From contig CAIYBN010000030.1 in assembly GCA_903924465.1 (NCBI GenBank), positions 1 to 52,431 of the forward strand: 52,431 nucleotides of DNA, written 5' to 3'. The position numbers were made by a program, and so were the translations under genes. Below the pieces are notes generated by a model. The model did no database searches, was not told where the DNA came from, and saw only the letters and a program-made list of their open reading frames with translations. Shown one piece after another: positions 14,820-24,560 of this stretch; position 1 is the stretch's first letter; every line of letters begins with the position of its first letter. The stretch comes from an uncultured Myxococcales bacterium (lineage in GTDB: Bacteria > Myxococcota_A > UBA9042).

Positions 14820-17243
14820 ATGACGCGCAACCTGACGCCACCGCAAGCCGCCCGCGACGCAGCCGCACGCGCCCTGCAATGGCGCAAGCAAGGCCGCAAA
14901 GGCGCACTGAGCGCGCAACAGGCCCATGGTCTAGGCATTGGCAGCGGCGCGGTGCGTGCGGCGACGCTGGCGCACGGCCGCGACGTGTCGCCGGATACGG
15001 TCAAGCGCATGGCGAGTTACTTTGCCCGGCACGAGGTCGACAAGCGCGCACAGGGCTTTCGCGAGAGCGAGTCCGGATTCCCAAGCCGCGGGCGCGTGGC
15101 ATGGGATGCGTGGGGCGGCGACGCAGGACGTGATTGGGCGATGCGCGAAGCCGCGGCGCTGCGCAGGAACCCCATAGATCTGATCATGGCGCTCAAGCAT
15201 ACTCACGGTGCGATCAGAGCCGTACAGGCGGCACACAAAGGACTGTCGACCATGCGCAACCCGATCCGCAACCCCCGTATGCCCATGAGCAAGCGCGAGC
15301 TGCGCAAGCCGCTGCTGGATTATCGCCACTGGCAAGAGGCGTGGTTCCGGGAAGTTGTGCAAAACTCGCTGGATGCTGAAGCTACGCGCATCGACTTCAC
15401 GACACGCAAGTCGGGGGCGAACCTGATCTTGACCGCGCGCGACAACGGCGTGGGCATGAGAGAGTGGACGTTGCTCAACAAGTTTTTGGTATTGGGCGCA
15501 ACAAGCAAGGGCGCTGAGTCGATTGGCGGCTTTGGCGAAGCCAAAAAGCTGCTGCTATGGCCGTGGCGCTTCTGGATGATCGCCAGCAGGCACTACGATG
15601 ACCGCTATCCGACCATCGCCGGCGGCATCGGCGACGAGTTCGACATCCTGACGCACTCGCCAGAGTGGCGCGACGGCGACGGCATGGTGCCGCGAGAAAT
15701 GATCGAGGGCGACTACGACGAATACCAGTTGGGCAAAAAGACTCGAAAAACGGTCAAGTGGCCAACCGCAATCGACCCGGACACCGTGTTTTTGGAACAC
15801 CACGATCGCGGCACCGTCTTGACCATTGTGTGCGACCCCGAAGAATGCCCAAAGGACACGGATCTGATCGCGTGGGCGTCCAAGTGTTCATTGCCCGATA
15901 GCATTTGCAAGATCACGTTCAACGGCAAGCGCATCGTCTCCGACTTCAGCGAATCCGGTTACAAAAAACTGACGCGCTTCTGCGACCCGTATGTTGACGT
16001 GTTCTTTTGCGAAGGCGGCGCCACGGGCGGCGATTCTGCCGGCACACTTGTTGTGCAGGCGCAACGCATCGACGGATCGCGCTTGGCCATGTGGAGCGAG
16101 GAGTTGTCGGGCATCAACGGCAACATGCAGGCGATCATCCTGGGTAACACCAAAGAAGCCCTGACCAGCAACCGCGATGCGTTCCGCGACAACACCACTG
16201 AGGGCTACTGGCCGCAACTGAGGATCCGCGAAGCCAAGCAAAAGCTGCAGGTCGACCCGCTGTCTGCCACGAGCGATCCCGACAATTTTGTCAAGGAATA
16301 CGTTGGCGACGGTCAAGTTGTCGAAGTTTCAGCGGTTGAAGCGGCCATGGCGCGCGGCGAAGATCCGTGCGAAGCCATCGCCGACGCATTCGACATCGCG
16401 CCAAAAAAGACCAAAGAGCAAACGATCAGTATCAGTATCGGTATGCCGGTCACGACGCAGGCGGACACGATCCGCGAGACGATCAAGACGACGCCCGAAG
16501 CCGTCAAACTGTTCGCCTGGAGTCCGCCGCTGCGCGTGTCCAACTCGTTTGACGACTGGCGCCCGACCGATGAGTGGTTGCCCGAGTCAATGGGCACCTA
16601 TCAGGTGTCGCTTCTGCGCGTATGGACTGCCGCGCTGCGCGCCGTCCTGATCCGCGTGGCCGAGTTCAATCACCGATTCGCCGTTGGATTCATTTTTGAC
16701 AAGGGCACGCTCGCGCGCACCGGCCCGTTCGGCGCGATTCCAGGCGTTCGCTTCTACGAGATCAACCCGTTCGCGAGCATCTACGAGTTCAAGTATCAGT
16801 CGCGCGTCGTCGAGCGGTCATTGGACCCGCGCAAACTCGACGAAGTGATCCAACTTGACCCGACAAACAGGCAGCACATCGGCGTCATCGTGTCGCGGGC
16901 GATCCACGAATTGACGCACGGCGTTTTTGGCGTCAGTGGCCACAACGAGAATTTTGCGGCAATCATGACGTCGGTTCTGGCGATTGTCGGCAAGGATTAC
17001 AATGACATGCTTGACGAAGCGGGCAATGCGATTGGCGTGACCAATCACCCGGCGCCGGCGCGGCTGAAAGCCATCGCATCGCCTGCCGCAATCCGTTCTC
17101 CCGCACCTGAACCGACACAGCGCGCGATGGCCAAGCCGATCACCAAGCAAGCGCAACTGTTTGGCGCGTCCGCGCCAGTGACAAAGCGGCGGCACCAACA
17201 GGAGCTGTTGCTGCAGAATCCTCGATTCCAGCGCAGGCGGTAG
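14820..17243 (+). CDS. GHKL ATPase fused to HExxH metallopeptidase-like domain
   Basis: An 807-residue protein. Residues 5-100 are a domain widespread in hypothetical phage proteins (DTVKRMASYFARHEVDK, GRVAWDAWGGDAGRDWA). After basic NP motifs (STMRNPIRNP) a GHKL/Hsp90-type ATPase follows: N-box EVVQNSLDAEAT (about 177-188), G1 DNGVGM (208-213), G2 GGFGEAKK (about 236). A middle region of about 350 residues is unassigned. Then HELTH at 696-700 with a further His at 708 and Glu 710 (GHNENF) looks like a zincin active site. The tail has QAQLF (777-781), resembling a sliding-clamp-binding peptide, and a final QNPRFQRRR. It may be a nucleotide-driven chaperone-protease acting on virion precursors; the fusion is unfamiliar to me. 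Confidence 0.8.
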   Translation: MTRNLTPPQAARDAAARALQWRKQGRKGALSAQQAHGLGIGSGAVRAATLAHGRDVSPDTVKRMASYFARHEVDKRAQGFRESESGFPSRGRVAWDAWGGDAGRDWAMREAAALRRNPIDLIMALKHTHGAIRAVQAAHKGLSTMRNPIRNPRMPMSKRELRKPLLDYRHWQEAWFREVVQNSLDAEATRIDFTTRKSGANLILTARDNGVGMREWTLLNKFLVLGATSKGAESIGGFGEAKKLLLWPWRFWMIASRHYDDRYPTIAGGIGDEFDILTHSPEWRDGDGMVPREMIEGDYDEYQLGKKTRKTVKWPTAIDPDTVFLEHHDRGTVLTIVCDPEECPKDTDLIAWASKCSLPDSICKITFNGKRIVSDFSESGYKKLTRFCDPYVDVFFCEGGATGGDSAGTLVVQAQRIDGSRLAMWSEELSGINGNMQAIILGNTKEALTSNRDAFRDNTTEGYWPQLRIREAKQKLQVDPLSATSDPDNFVKEYVGDGQVVEVSAVEAAMARGEDPCEAIADAFDIAPKKTKEQTISISIGMPVTTQADTIRETIKTTPEAVKLFAWSPPLRVSNSFDDWRPTDEWLPESMGTYQVSLLRVWTAALRAVLIRVAEFNHRFAVGFIFDKGTLARTGPFGAIPGVRFYEINPFASIYEFKYQSRVVERSLDPRKLDEVIQLDPTNRQHIGVIVSRAIHELTHGVFGVSGHNENFAAIMTSVLAIVGKDYNDMLDEAGNAIGVTNHPAPARLKAIASPAAIRSPAPEPTQRAMAKPITKQAQLFGASAPVTKRRHQQELLLQNPRFQRRR

Positions 17244-17246
17244 ACA

Positions 17247-18719
17247 ATGGCGCGACGCAACCCGAATCGTGACTTGTGGCTAGTCCGTTCCGGCGGCATG
17301 GGCGACCTGTTCTTGGTCGACCCCGCCGACCTGAACACGGCGGCACTTGTCACGCCGACCGTTGAGCCAAAGGCAGCAGGATACGGCAAAGGCTACCCGC
17401 CGATCGGCGAGTTGCTGCAGACGCTTGCCGACGAATCTGGCGATCGCATCGCTGACAGGCGCGAGTGGCACTTTGTCATCGCCGACGAAGTGCCGGCACA
17501 AAACCGGGGAACCGTCGAGTCGCGCTTGGCCGATCTTGCGGTGCGCTGCGCGAAACTCAACTATCCGTCGCCGATTGCCCTGTTCGGCCCGGATCGCAAA
17601 GTCGGCGAGCGCGCATCCGGTGCGTTCAGCTATCCCAAAGTGGCGTTCGCGTTCCGCGCGCTATTGCCCGCGCCCAAGTTGCCTGGCGGCTGGATTCTGG
17701 CCGCTGTGCTGGACTTCAGCTTGCCGAGCGGCAAGTCGCTGGTCTACAGCAAGATCCGCGGCCCGTTGCCCGAGCGATTCTACGCCGACCCGCAGTTCTG
17801 CGAGCATTGCCGTACCAACCGCAACCGCAAACACGTCTTTGTGCTGCGCAACAACGACGGCAAGTGGCTCAAGATCGGCGGAACCTGCACCGAAAATTAT
17901 CTCGGGATCTCGCCGACCGCGCTTATGGCATCTGCGCTGTGGCCGATGGAGCTGGAAGAATCATTGCGCGGCGACGACGACGAGGGCGGCTTGTACGGCT
18001 ACAAGCGGCCGCGCTGGTATCTGCTGCGCGAGTATCTGGCGACGACGGCGTCAGTCATCCGGCATCAAGGGCGGTACGTTTCGCGCAAACTGGCGTCCGA
18101 GATACTGGTTGTGCCGACGTCAGAGATTGCTTGGGACGTCATGGCGCCGCCCAAACCCGACGAAGAACCCAAGGCAATGCGCGCAATGCGTCCTGAACCG
18201 CAGGACTTTGCCGTGGCCGACGTGACGTTGCAATGGGGCGCGGATCTGCCGCCAACGGACGATTACAGGCGCAACACCCGCGCCGTGCTGTCCGAAGAAG
18301 TGATCACGCCAAAACACATGGGCTTCGCCGCCGCCGCCGTGGCAGGATACCTCAAGGATGCAGCGAATCAGCGCATGGCATCCGCGTCGCGCGACGCTGC
18401 GCCTCTGGCCATTGGCGACCGGATCACGACGCGCGTCAAAGTGGTGGATCGACGCACCATTGACACCGTCTACGGGCAGACCAAACTGATCAAGATGCTG
18501 GACGCCGATGGCCGCGTGCTGACGACGTTTGCCAGCGGCGAGTTTGACGGACGTCCAGACGACGAGTTCGCCGTAACAGGCACCGTCAAAGACGTCAAAG
18601 AGTTCCGCGGCGTGACCGAAACCGTGCTGTCGCGATGCGTGCGCTGGACCGATGAGGGTTGGGCGCAACACCTTGAGAAAGAAGCCAAAAAGGCCGCGCG
18701 CGCGGCGAAGAAGAAGTGA
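17247..18719 (+). CDS. Zinc-finger-type protein of a phage/plasmid family
   Basis: A 490-residue protein opening with MARRNPNRD. Around residue 190, FCEHCRTNRNRKHVFVLRNN and the following GKWLKIGGTCTENYLG match the CxxC...C pattern of proteins often seen on large phages and conjugative elements. The C-terminal 120 residues (RVKVVDRRTIDTVYGQTKLI) resemble an OB-type barrel, and the last 20 are Lys/Ala-rich. This points to nucleic-acid binding. It lies between the GHKL protein and the DdrB-like gene, so it may act with them, perhaps delivered with the genome. Confidence 0.75.
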   Translation: MARRNPNRDLWLVRSGGMGDLFLVDPADLNTAALVTPTVEPKAAGYGKGYPPIGELLQTLADESGDRIADRREWHFVIADEVPAQNRGTVESRLADLAVRCAKLNYPSPIALFGPDRKVGERASGAFSYPKVAFAFRALLPAPKLPGGWILAAVLDFSLPSGKSLVYSKIRGPLPERFYADPQFCEHCRTNRNRKHVFVLRNNDGKWLKIGGTCTENYLGISPTALMASALWPMELEESLRGDDDEGGLYGYKRPRWYLLREYLATTASVIRHQGRYVSRKLASEILVVPTSEIAWDVMAPPKPDEEPKAMRAMRPEPQDFAVADVTLQWGADLPPTDDYRRNTRAVLSEEVITPKHMGFAAAAVAGYLKDAANQRMASASRDAAPLAIGDRITTRVKVVDRRTIDTVYGQTKLIKMLDADGRVLTTFASGEFDGRPDDEFAVTGTVKDVKEFRGVTETVLSRCVRWTDEGWAQHLEKEAKKAARAAKKK

Positions 18720-18721
18720 CC

Positions 18722-21412
18722 ATGCAAGTACGATTTTGGACCAAAACCGGCTATCGTAACGGCAACGTCCTGCGCACTCTGACGCGCGGCAAGCACAAGG
18801 GTTGGCTGGTTGTCGAGTTCGCGCACGGCAAGGGCACCAAGAAGATTGACCTTGACCCGAAGCTGGCCACGATCCTTGGCGGCGCGACCGCGCGCAACCC
18901 GTCGTCGCCGTTCACGCAAGGGCTGGACTTGACGCCGACGTGGGGCTTGAGCCAACAAACTGCGCGGCGCCCGTCGTCGTCGTCTATCCCTGCCGCACCC
19001 GCCGTGTACAGGATCGGCGACTTCACGGTCACGTCAGAGGCTACCGTCGTCGACCCCGTGCGTCGCGCCAAGCGCACCGGCTATTGGGTGCGTCGAGCTG
19101 ACGGCTTGACCGGCTTCTTGCACCCGCACGGCGATCAGTTCAAGTTCCACGAGCAACTGGATCTGTTCGCGCCGCCTCTGGACAACGTGCCGCAATGGGT
19201 GCCGATGCAAGCGCCGCAGACTGACGTCCAGGCTGAACGCTCGCGCAAGTCGCAGCAGCAAATGGGGCTGTTCGCGAATCCGGCGACCGTGGCGTGGTGC
19301 GGCGGAAACAAGGTGCGATTCACCGGCAAGACGCAGATCCTGCACGGCGGCACGTTCCACGAGTTCGTCTATCTCGACGGCCCCAAGAAAGGCAAGATCG
19401 GCGTGACGCAGCATCCGCCGAAGTCGCGCAACCCTGTTTTGATCGCAACGATCCGCCCCGGATACCGGCTGTTTGTCGTTGAAAGCGGCGAAACGTTTAC
19501 GATCCTTGGGCAAGGCCCGAAGATCCGCGGCGTGCAACGCTACGTCCTGAAGGACGCGGCGGGCAACAAGACCTCTATGCGGCGCGAGGACTTGCTGTCT
19601 GGACAAAAAACGGGCGCGCTCATCGTGAAAGACATTGCCGCACGCGACACCGTGCGCAACCCGGAAGTCTTGTCGGGCAGCATCCGCACCACGCCGACCG
19701 GCCCGGTCATCCGCACGTTTGAGACGCACAACGGCAAGCGCAAGGCGCTGGACATCCCCGTGCCCGCCGGCATTGCCAGTCTGCCCGACTGGCGCGTTGA
19801 CCTTGCCCGCGCGCCGCGCAAGCTGTCGCGCCCGGTGCCGTTCCCCAAGCTACCTGCAGCCGCCACGGCATCGCGGCACATGCCGTCGCCGTTCACGCAT
19901 CCAGGCCCGCACGGCGAGCCGCTGGGGCGCGCGGCCGTTGCGGACGGCAGCAGCATTGAGTACGAATGGCGCGTCGTTCCTGCGGCCGATCTGCGCACGT
20001 CGCATGACCCGTTCACGCTGGCGATCTCCAAGGACTATCCGCAAGTGCTGCAGCCGCGCGACCGTAGCCGCGCCAGCTATCAGGATCAGATCCGGCGCTT
20101 GACCGTGCATTTTGACCCGGCGCAACTGTTCTGGTCCCCAAACGTGTCGGACGGTTCGCCAGTTGTCGGCGATGACGGCGTCGTCGAATCGGGCAACGGT
20201 CGCACGATGGCGCTCAAACGCGTGTATCAGGACGAACCCGCCAAGTCGGCAGAGTACAAGAAACAAGCGCGCGCGTGGGCCGACGTGTTTGGCCTGAAGT
20301 GGCCGGCGCACGTCGTCGACCCCGTTTTGGTGCGTGTCCGTCGCAGCGAAGTTGACCGTGCGGAGTTCGCGCGCGTGGCCAACATCGCTGGCCAGCAGCA
20401 AATGAGTGCGACGGAGCAAGCGTTGGCAGACGCCGGACGTTTCACCGACGCGATGTGGGCGCACTACATGATCAATTCCGGACTCGGCACCGGCAAAAAC
20501 TCGGCGTTCGTCGAGGACTTTGTTGTGCAGGTATCCGGTCCGCAATCCCGCGGCGACATGACCGACGCACGCGGCAAGCTGAGCCAAGCGGGCGAGGATC
20601 GGATCCTGTTCTGCCTGTTCGCGAAGGCGTACGGACTGGAAGCGGCGCCGTTTATCGCGGGCTTGACGGAAGCGCGCGACTCAGACATGCGCGGATTCCT
20701 TTCAGGACTTGTCGAGATTGCACCGGATTGGGCGTTTTTCCGCACTGAGATCCGCAACGGTCGCTACGCGGAGCAATACGATCTGACGCCAGCCATCATT
20801 GAGGCCGCGTTCCAGGTCAAGGCGGCGCGCTTGGCCGGTCACGACATCGACGCGCAGCGCGCCCAAACCGACATGCACAACCGCGTGTCCAAAGAGGCCG
20901 ATCTGATCCTGATTGCCGCGCACCCCAAAGGTCCGCGTTCGTCCGCGGCCAGTCTCGCGGAGACGCTGGCGCGGTACGTTGACCGCGTGCGGGCGCAGGG
21001 ACCGGAAGAACAGGACGGCATGTTTGCGCGCACGAACACGCCCGCTGTGGACCTGTTGCGGCGCTCGGTTGCTGACGCGTACGAGCTGAAGGCCAAAGAG
21101 AGGCCGCCCGCACAAGAGACGGCGCGTCTGCACGCGTACCGCATCAACGACGAAGGCACTGTCGGCTTCTGGCCGCTGGAGTGGAAGCAAGCCCTTACCG
21201 GGATCGCCATGCCGACAAAGCAAGACGTGCATGAGGCTTTCTTGTCGGCGGCTGGACCCATGCGCAACCCCATGCGCAACCCGCGCCCTGCCGCGAAGCG
21301 CCGCAACCCCGACAAATACCCGGCGCCGCCACGCAAGATCCCGGCAGGCGCGCGAGTCCGCGACCTTGGAAACGGCTTTGTGGCCATTGACGGGCAAAGG
21401 TATCGGCGATGA
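18722..21412 (+). CDS. DdrB-like ParB-superfamily protein with clamp-binding-type peptides
   Basis: An 896-residue protein; the ATG at 18722 is preferred over a GTG two codons upstream. The N-terminal 400 residues contain several small SH3-like beta domains separated by NP motifs (ARNPSSP, FANPATV, SRNPVLI, VRNPEVL). They also hold two peptides of the bacterial clamp-binding type, QLDLF (145-149) and QMGLF (180-184). Residues about 410-660 form the DdrB-like ParB domain: YPQVLQPRDRSR, PVVGDDGVVESGNGRTMAL and QQQMSATEQALADAGR are diagnostic. The C-terminus has MRNPMRNP and RRNP motifs. DdrB-type proteins are linked to anti-restriction or DNA-processing functions in phages and mobile elements, so a virion-delivered protector is plausible. 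Confidence 0.85.
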   Translation: MQVRFWTKTGYRNGNVLRTLTRGKHKGWLVVEFAHGKGTKKIDLDPKLATILGGATARNPSSPFTQGLDLTPTWGLSQQTARRPSSSSIPAAPAVYRIGDFTVTSEATVVDPVRRAKRTGYWVRRADGLTGFLHPHGDQFKFHEQLDLFAPPLDNVPQWVPMQAPQTDVQAERSRKSQQQMGLFANPATVAWCGGNKVRFTGKTQILHGGTFHEFVYLDGPKKGKIGVTQHPPKSRNPVLIATIRPGYRLFVVESGETFTILGQGPKIRGVQRYVLKDAAGNKTSMRREDLLSGQKTGALIVKDIAARDTVRNPEVLSGSIRTTPTGPVIRTFETHNGKRKALDIPVPAGIASLPDWRVDLARAPRKLSRPVPFPKLPAAATASRHMPSPFTHPGPHGEPLGRAAVADGSSIEYEWRVVPAADLRTSHDPFTLAISKDYPQVLQPRDRSRASYQDQIRRLTVHFDPAQLFWSPNVSDGSPVVGDDGVVESGNGRTMALKRVYQDEPAKSAEYKKQARAWADVFGLKWPAHVVDPVLVRVRRSEVDRAEFARVANIAGQQQMSATEQALADAGRFTDAMWAHYMINSGLGTGKNSAFVEDFVVQVSGPQSRGDMTDARGKLSQAGEDRILFCLFAKAYGLEAAPFIAGLTEARDSDMRGFLSGLVEIAPDWAFFRTEIRNGRYAEQYDLTPAIIEAAFQVKAARLAGHDIDAQRAQTDMHNRVSKEADLILIAAHPKGPRSSAASLAETLARYVDRVRAQGPEEQDGMFARTNTPAVDLLRRSVADAYELKAKERPPAQETARLHAYRINDEGTVGFWPLEWKQALTGIAMPTKQDVHEAFLSAAGPMRNPMRNPRPAAKRRNPDKYPAPPRKIPAGARVRDLGNGFVAIDGQRYRR

Positions 21413-21954
21413 GACGTTCGTGGCTGATCGGTGGCGGCGTGGCGCTTGTCCTGTTCTTTGTCGCGCGGGCGGCCAGCGCATCGCAGCGCAGCGTGATCCC
21501 CATGCTGGACGTGGGGCTGTCAAAGTCGCAGCGTGAAGCGGCGGCAGTCATCGAGCGCGTTGTGCTGGAGAAGATGCCCGAAGCAACGCCAGAGCTGATC
21601 ATGGCAATAATCGCGAACGCCTGGCGCGAGTCCGCCCTGAACCCGCGCGCAAAGGGCGACGCCAGCAGCGGTACGCCACACTCGTTTGGCCTGTTCCAGC
21701 TCAACACCGCGCGCGGCGTCGGCATCGGCCTGGACGAAGTCGCCATGATGGATCCCGCGTACAACACCGGCATCATCATGGATCGCGAAGTCCTGACGTC
21801 TCGCGGCAAAAAACTGCAGGCGGCCAACGCGCTGCCGTCACCAGACGCGGGCGACATGGCGTCGATCTTTGTCTATGACATCGAGCGCCCCGGCGACAAA
21901 CCCGGCGAAGCACAGAAGGCGCGCAACGCGGTTGCATCGCTGTTTGGCGTCTAA
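21409..21954 (+). CDS. Membrane-anchored lytic transglycosylase
   Basis: A 181-residue protein, ATGA-coupled to the DdrB-like gene. Residues 4-22 (SWLIGGGVALVLFFVARAA) are a membrane anchor or signal. The lysozyme-like fold shows IIANAWRESALNPRAKGD with the catalytic Glu, then SFGLFQLN, the usual GLxQ block. It would cleave the glycan backbone. As with the M15 peptidase, the anchor and virion-module location suggest wall penetration at infection, as described for the P7 transglycosylase of PRD1. Confidence 0.85.
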   Translation: MRRSWLIGGGVALVLFFVARAASASQRSVIPMLDVGLSKSQREAAAVIERVVLEKMPEATPELIMAIIANAWRESALNPRAKGDASSGTPHSFGLFQLNTARGVGIGLDEVAMMDPAYNTGIIMDREVLTSRGKKLQAANALPSPDAGDMASIFVYDIERPGDKPGEAQKARNAVASLFGV

Positions 21955-22031
21955 AAAACAGGCGGTTGCCAGCGGGCATCCTCAAGAGTACACTCAAGAC
22001 GGGCCGATCGCGCTCACGGAATGGTGAAAAA

Positions 22032-23867
22032 GTGGCGAATCACAATCAACTTCCGGGGCTTGGCAAACCGTCGTGGCAGGTTGACCCGCACGATCGCGCG
22101 ACCATGCACAACCGCGCGCTTGCCGGCGTCGACCGCAAAGCATTGGCGCAGATCCCGTTGCCCGCTGGCACGCTCAATGTGGTGAGGATCCCGACAAGCG
22201 TTGCGGCGAAAGTGATCGTCACACTTGACCCGCAGGCGCCGACCGCGACGCAGGGCATCGGTACGCACGCGCTCGCGACGCTGTCGACGATCGTGAACAT
22301 CAACGCCATGCCGCCAATTGAATCGGCGATCGTCAACGCGTGGTCCGGGTACTACGTTGCGCTGGGCAAAAAAGCGCTGGCGGTACTGGATCTGGACGTT
22401 GCGCAAAAGAACCTGTCCGACTATCAGGCGGTCGCGGACTGGTGGGTGCAGTTCTACAAAAAGCCAAACGACGGCGGATCGTTTCACATCGACCCGCCGC
22501 TGGAATACGCACAGGCGATTGAGACGATTTCGCAGGCAACGACTGGCGTTCAGAAGGCGGCCGACATTTTGGCCGCGGCCGCAGTCGACGCGGAATGGCC
22601 GCCCGAAACGCTGGCGTTGACGGCGGACTTGTCTTTTGGCGTTGTCTTCAACGTCGTCGTCGACTCGGCTGGCGTGATCGGCGGACTGCCGTTGCTCCCG
22701 CTGAATCTTTTGCGCAAGATCGTCGCGGCCGTCAAAGAGTACAAAGACCGCCTGAATTCATGGAAAAGCAAAAACAGCTTCAAGCCTGAATTTGCCTTGG
22801 GGATGAGCTATCCCTATTGCTTTGGCGTTTTGGACCACGCGCTCACGGCCATGGAAGGCGCACTGGTGACGCTCAAGAGCGGCTATGACGTTGCGCAAGC
22901 CAACGCGGCAGCCTATGCCATCATCGTCAAGGATGCGCAGGACTCAGTTGTGGCCGCGGATGCGGCGCTGCTGAACACGCGCACGTTGCTCGCCATGACT
23001 GCCGCGCAAAAAATGCCGTCAGGCTGGACGCTCGACTCGTACCAGGCCATGAATGAGGCGCAGCGGCTGAGCGACGCGACGATGATGCTCACGTCCGACG
23101 TGGTCGGCGAGGGCAAGGCGGCCGCAGTCCTTGGGCAAATGGCTGTCGCGCGTGCGGCGGAATACGCAGCTCTAGCGGAAAAGATCGGCGCAAAGGCGCT
23201 GGATCTGGCAAAAACCGATGCCGCCGGCGCGTCGGTGCCGACCGTCAGTGACGCGGGAAACAGCATTCTGAGTCAGGCGACGGCTGCGCAGAAGCAAAAG
23301 GACGCCGTCCTGTTGCAGATTGAGGACGCCACAACCGACGCGGAAATAACGGAGTGCTACGCCAAGTTGGCTTTTTTCAACAACAAGATCGCCAACTTTC
23401 AAGCCCAAGTCATGAACGGCGTCCTGGGCCTGAATCAAATGGCGAAGGAAGTTGTGCTGTTGACCAACACGTCGATGCAGTACAACGACGACGCGAAGAT
23501 GCGCATGAAACACGTCGTCGACCGGAGCGTGGCGGACAAGATCGCCCTGGAAGACGAAACCGTGGCGAAGTTGGCCATCATCGCCGCGCAAGCCGACGCG
23601 AACGATGCAAAAAACAAGCAATCGCAGCAAGACGCGTCGGACGCCGTCTACATCAGCGGCAAGATCATTGCGGCCGCGGCGATGCTGAGCAACTTTGACA
23701 GTGGATTCGGCGAATACATCGACCGGCACTTGAAAAAAACGGCCGAAGTGTTGCCGCCACCCAGCAAGGGCTTGCTCGGCGAGCAACCTGTTGTCGCGCA
23801 AAGCAACGTGGCGGCTTGGGTTTTGGCTGGCTCGGCAATCGCCGCGGCAATGTTCAGGAGGGGCTAG
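22032..23867 (+). CDS. Large helical protein with C-terminal membrane anchor
   Basis: About 611 residues from a GTG at 22032 (VANHNQ); an in-frame start at 21966 is less likely. The first 100 residues look globular, and a hydrophobic stretch (VIGGLPLLPLNLLRKIVAAV) lies near residue 220. Residues 280-580 are long Ala-rich helices with heptad character. The end is AWVLAGSAIAAAMFRRG, a tail anchor with basic residues. It is not a tape measure by context, since no tail genes accompany it. It could be a vertex stalk or a DNA-delivery protein. No family recognised. Confidence 0.75.
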   Translation: MANHNQLPGLGKPSWQVDPHDRATMHNRALAGVDRKALAQIPLPAGTLNVVRIPTSVAAKVIVTLDPQAPTATQGIGTHALATLSTIVNINAMPPIESAIVNAWSGYYVALGKKALAVLDLDVAQKNLSDYQAVADWWVQFYKKPNDGGSFHIDPPLEYAQAIETISQATTGVQKAADILAAAAVDAEWPPETLALTADLSFGVVFNVVVDSAGVIGGLPLLPLNLLRKIVAAVKEYKDRLNSWKSKNSFKPEFALGMSYPYCFGVLDHALTAMEGALVTLKSGYDVAQANAAAYAIIVKDAQDSVVAADAALLNTRTLLAMTAAQKMPSGWTLDSYQAMNEAQRLSDATMMLTSDVVGEGKAAAVLGQMAVARAAEYAALAEKIGAKALDLAKTDAAGASVPTVSDAGNSILSQATAAQKQKDAVLLQIEDATTDAEITECYAKLAFFNNKIANFQAQVMNGVLGLNQMAKEVVLLTNTSMQYNDDAKMRMKHVVDRSVADKIALEDETVAKLAIIAAQADANDAKNKQSQQDASDAVYISGKIIAAAAMLSNFDSGFGEYIDRHLKKTAEVLPPPSKGLLGEQPVVAQSNVAAWVLAGSAIAAAMFRRG

Positions 23868-24560
23868 ATGGATCCGTTCACACTGGCAAGCGTGGCGGGC
23901 GCCGTCACGTCCCTGATCCCGGCGCTCAAGAAGGGCGTCAGCGGCGGCGCGAGCGCCATCATTGACGCAATCTGGACGGCGTTTTTCAACGCATTGGACA
24001 TTCCACCCGACAAAATGAACGAAGTCCGCAACCTTATGTTCGGCAATCTGGCGACGGCGGTTGTCGTCTGCACGCACATAATCGAGGACTGGATGCGCGA
24101 TGCCGACCGCGGCGACGCGACGGCGTGGCAGATTTACGACTTCTGCCTGAAGGCGGGCATGAGCATCATGCAGGCGTCAAAAGTCCGCATGATGTGGTAC
24201 TATTTGTGGGGAAACTCCGGGCAAGCGCAAAATACGGACTACTACCGCTTCACGCACGACGAGAAGCTGTTGGGCGCGTTGGCTGGCCTGACGCAGCCCG
24301 AGAAGGACTCGATCATCCAGTATTACGCCTTGAACGCGGTCGGTCGCGTGGGCTGGCTGGAAGCCTGCCCGGTGTCCAAGTGGACGCCGAAGTTCAAGGC
24401 GGGCATGAATGCGGCCGGTAAGGCGCTTGGCCAGCCGTCGCCCGGAGGTGGCGGCGGATCGTCTACCACGACGGGCGGCGATAGGGCGCCGTCGAGTGGT
24501 GCGGCCGTGCCGATCGCGATTGCCGCCATTGCCGCGCTTGCCGCGGCGCGAGGTCGCTAA
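23868..24560 (+). CDS. Hypothetical tail-anchored virion protein
   Basis: A 230-residue protein starting directly after the preceding TAG. The N-terminus is mildly hydrophobic (FTLASVAGAVTSLIPALKKG). The central 120 residues are helical and aromatic-rich (VRMMWYYLWGNSG). Then comes a Gly/Ser/Thr linker (PGGGGGSSTTTGG) and a short Ala/Ile anchor (AVPIAIAAIAALAAARGR). The last A of its TAA is the first base of the next ATG. Confidence 0.7.
   Translation: MDPFTLASVAGAVTSLIPALKKGVSGGASAIIDAIWTAFFNALDIPPDKMNEVRNLMFGNLATAVVVCTHIIEDWMRDADRGDATAWQIYDFCLKAGMSIMQASKVRMMWYYLWGNSGQAQNTDYYRFTHDEKLLGALAGLTQPEKDSIIQYYALNAVGRVGWLEACPVSKWTPKFKAGMNAAGKALGQPSPGGGGGSSTTTGGDRAPSSGAAVPIAIAAIAALAAARGR

Noticed and set aside
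20470..20510. Walker A-like GLGTGKN in the DdrB-like protein, as a packaging ATPase
   Set aside because: The final residue is Asn not Ser/Thr, no Walker B follows, and the stretch lies inside the recognised DdrB-like domain.
22032..23867. Tape-measure protein
   Set aside because: It is long and helical, but ends in a single tail anchor and no other tail gene is near.
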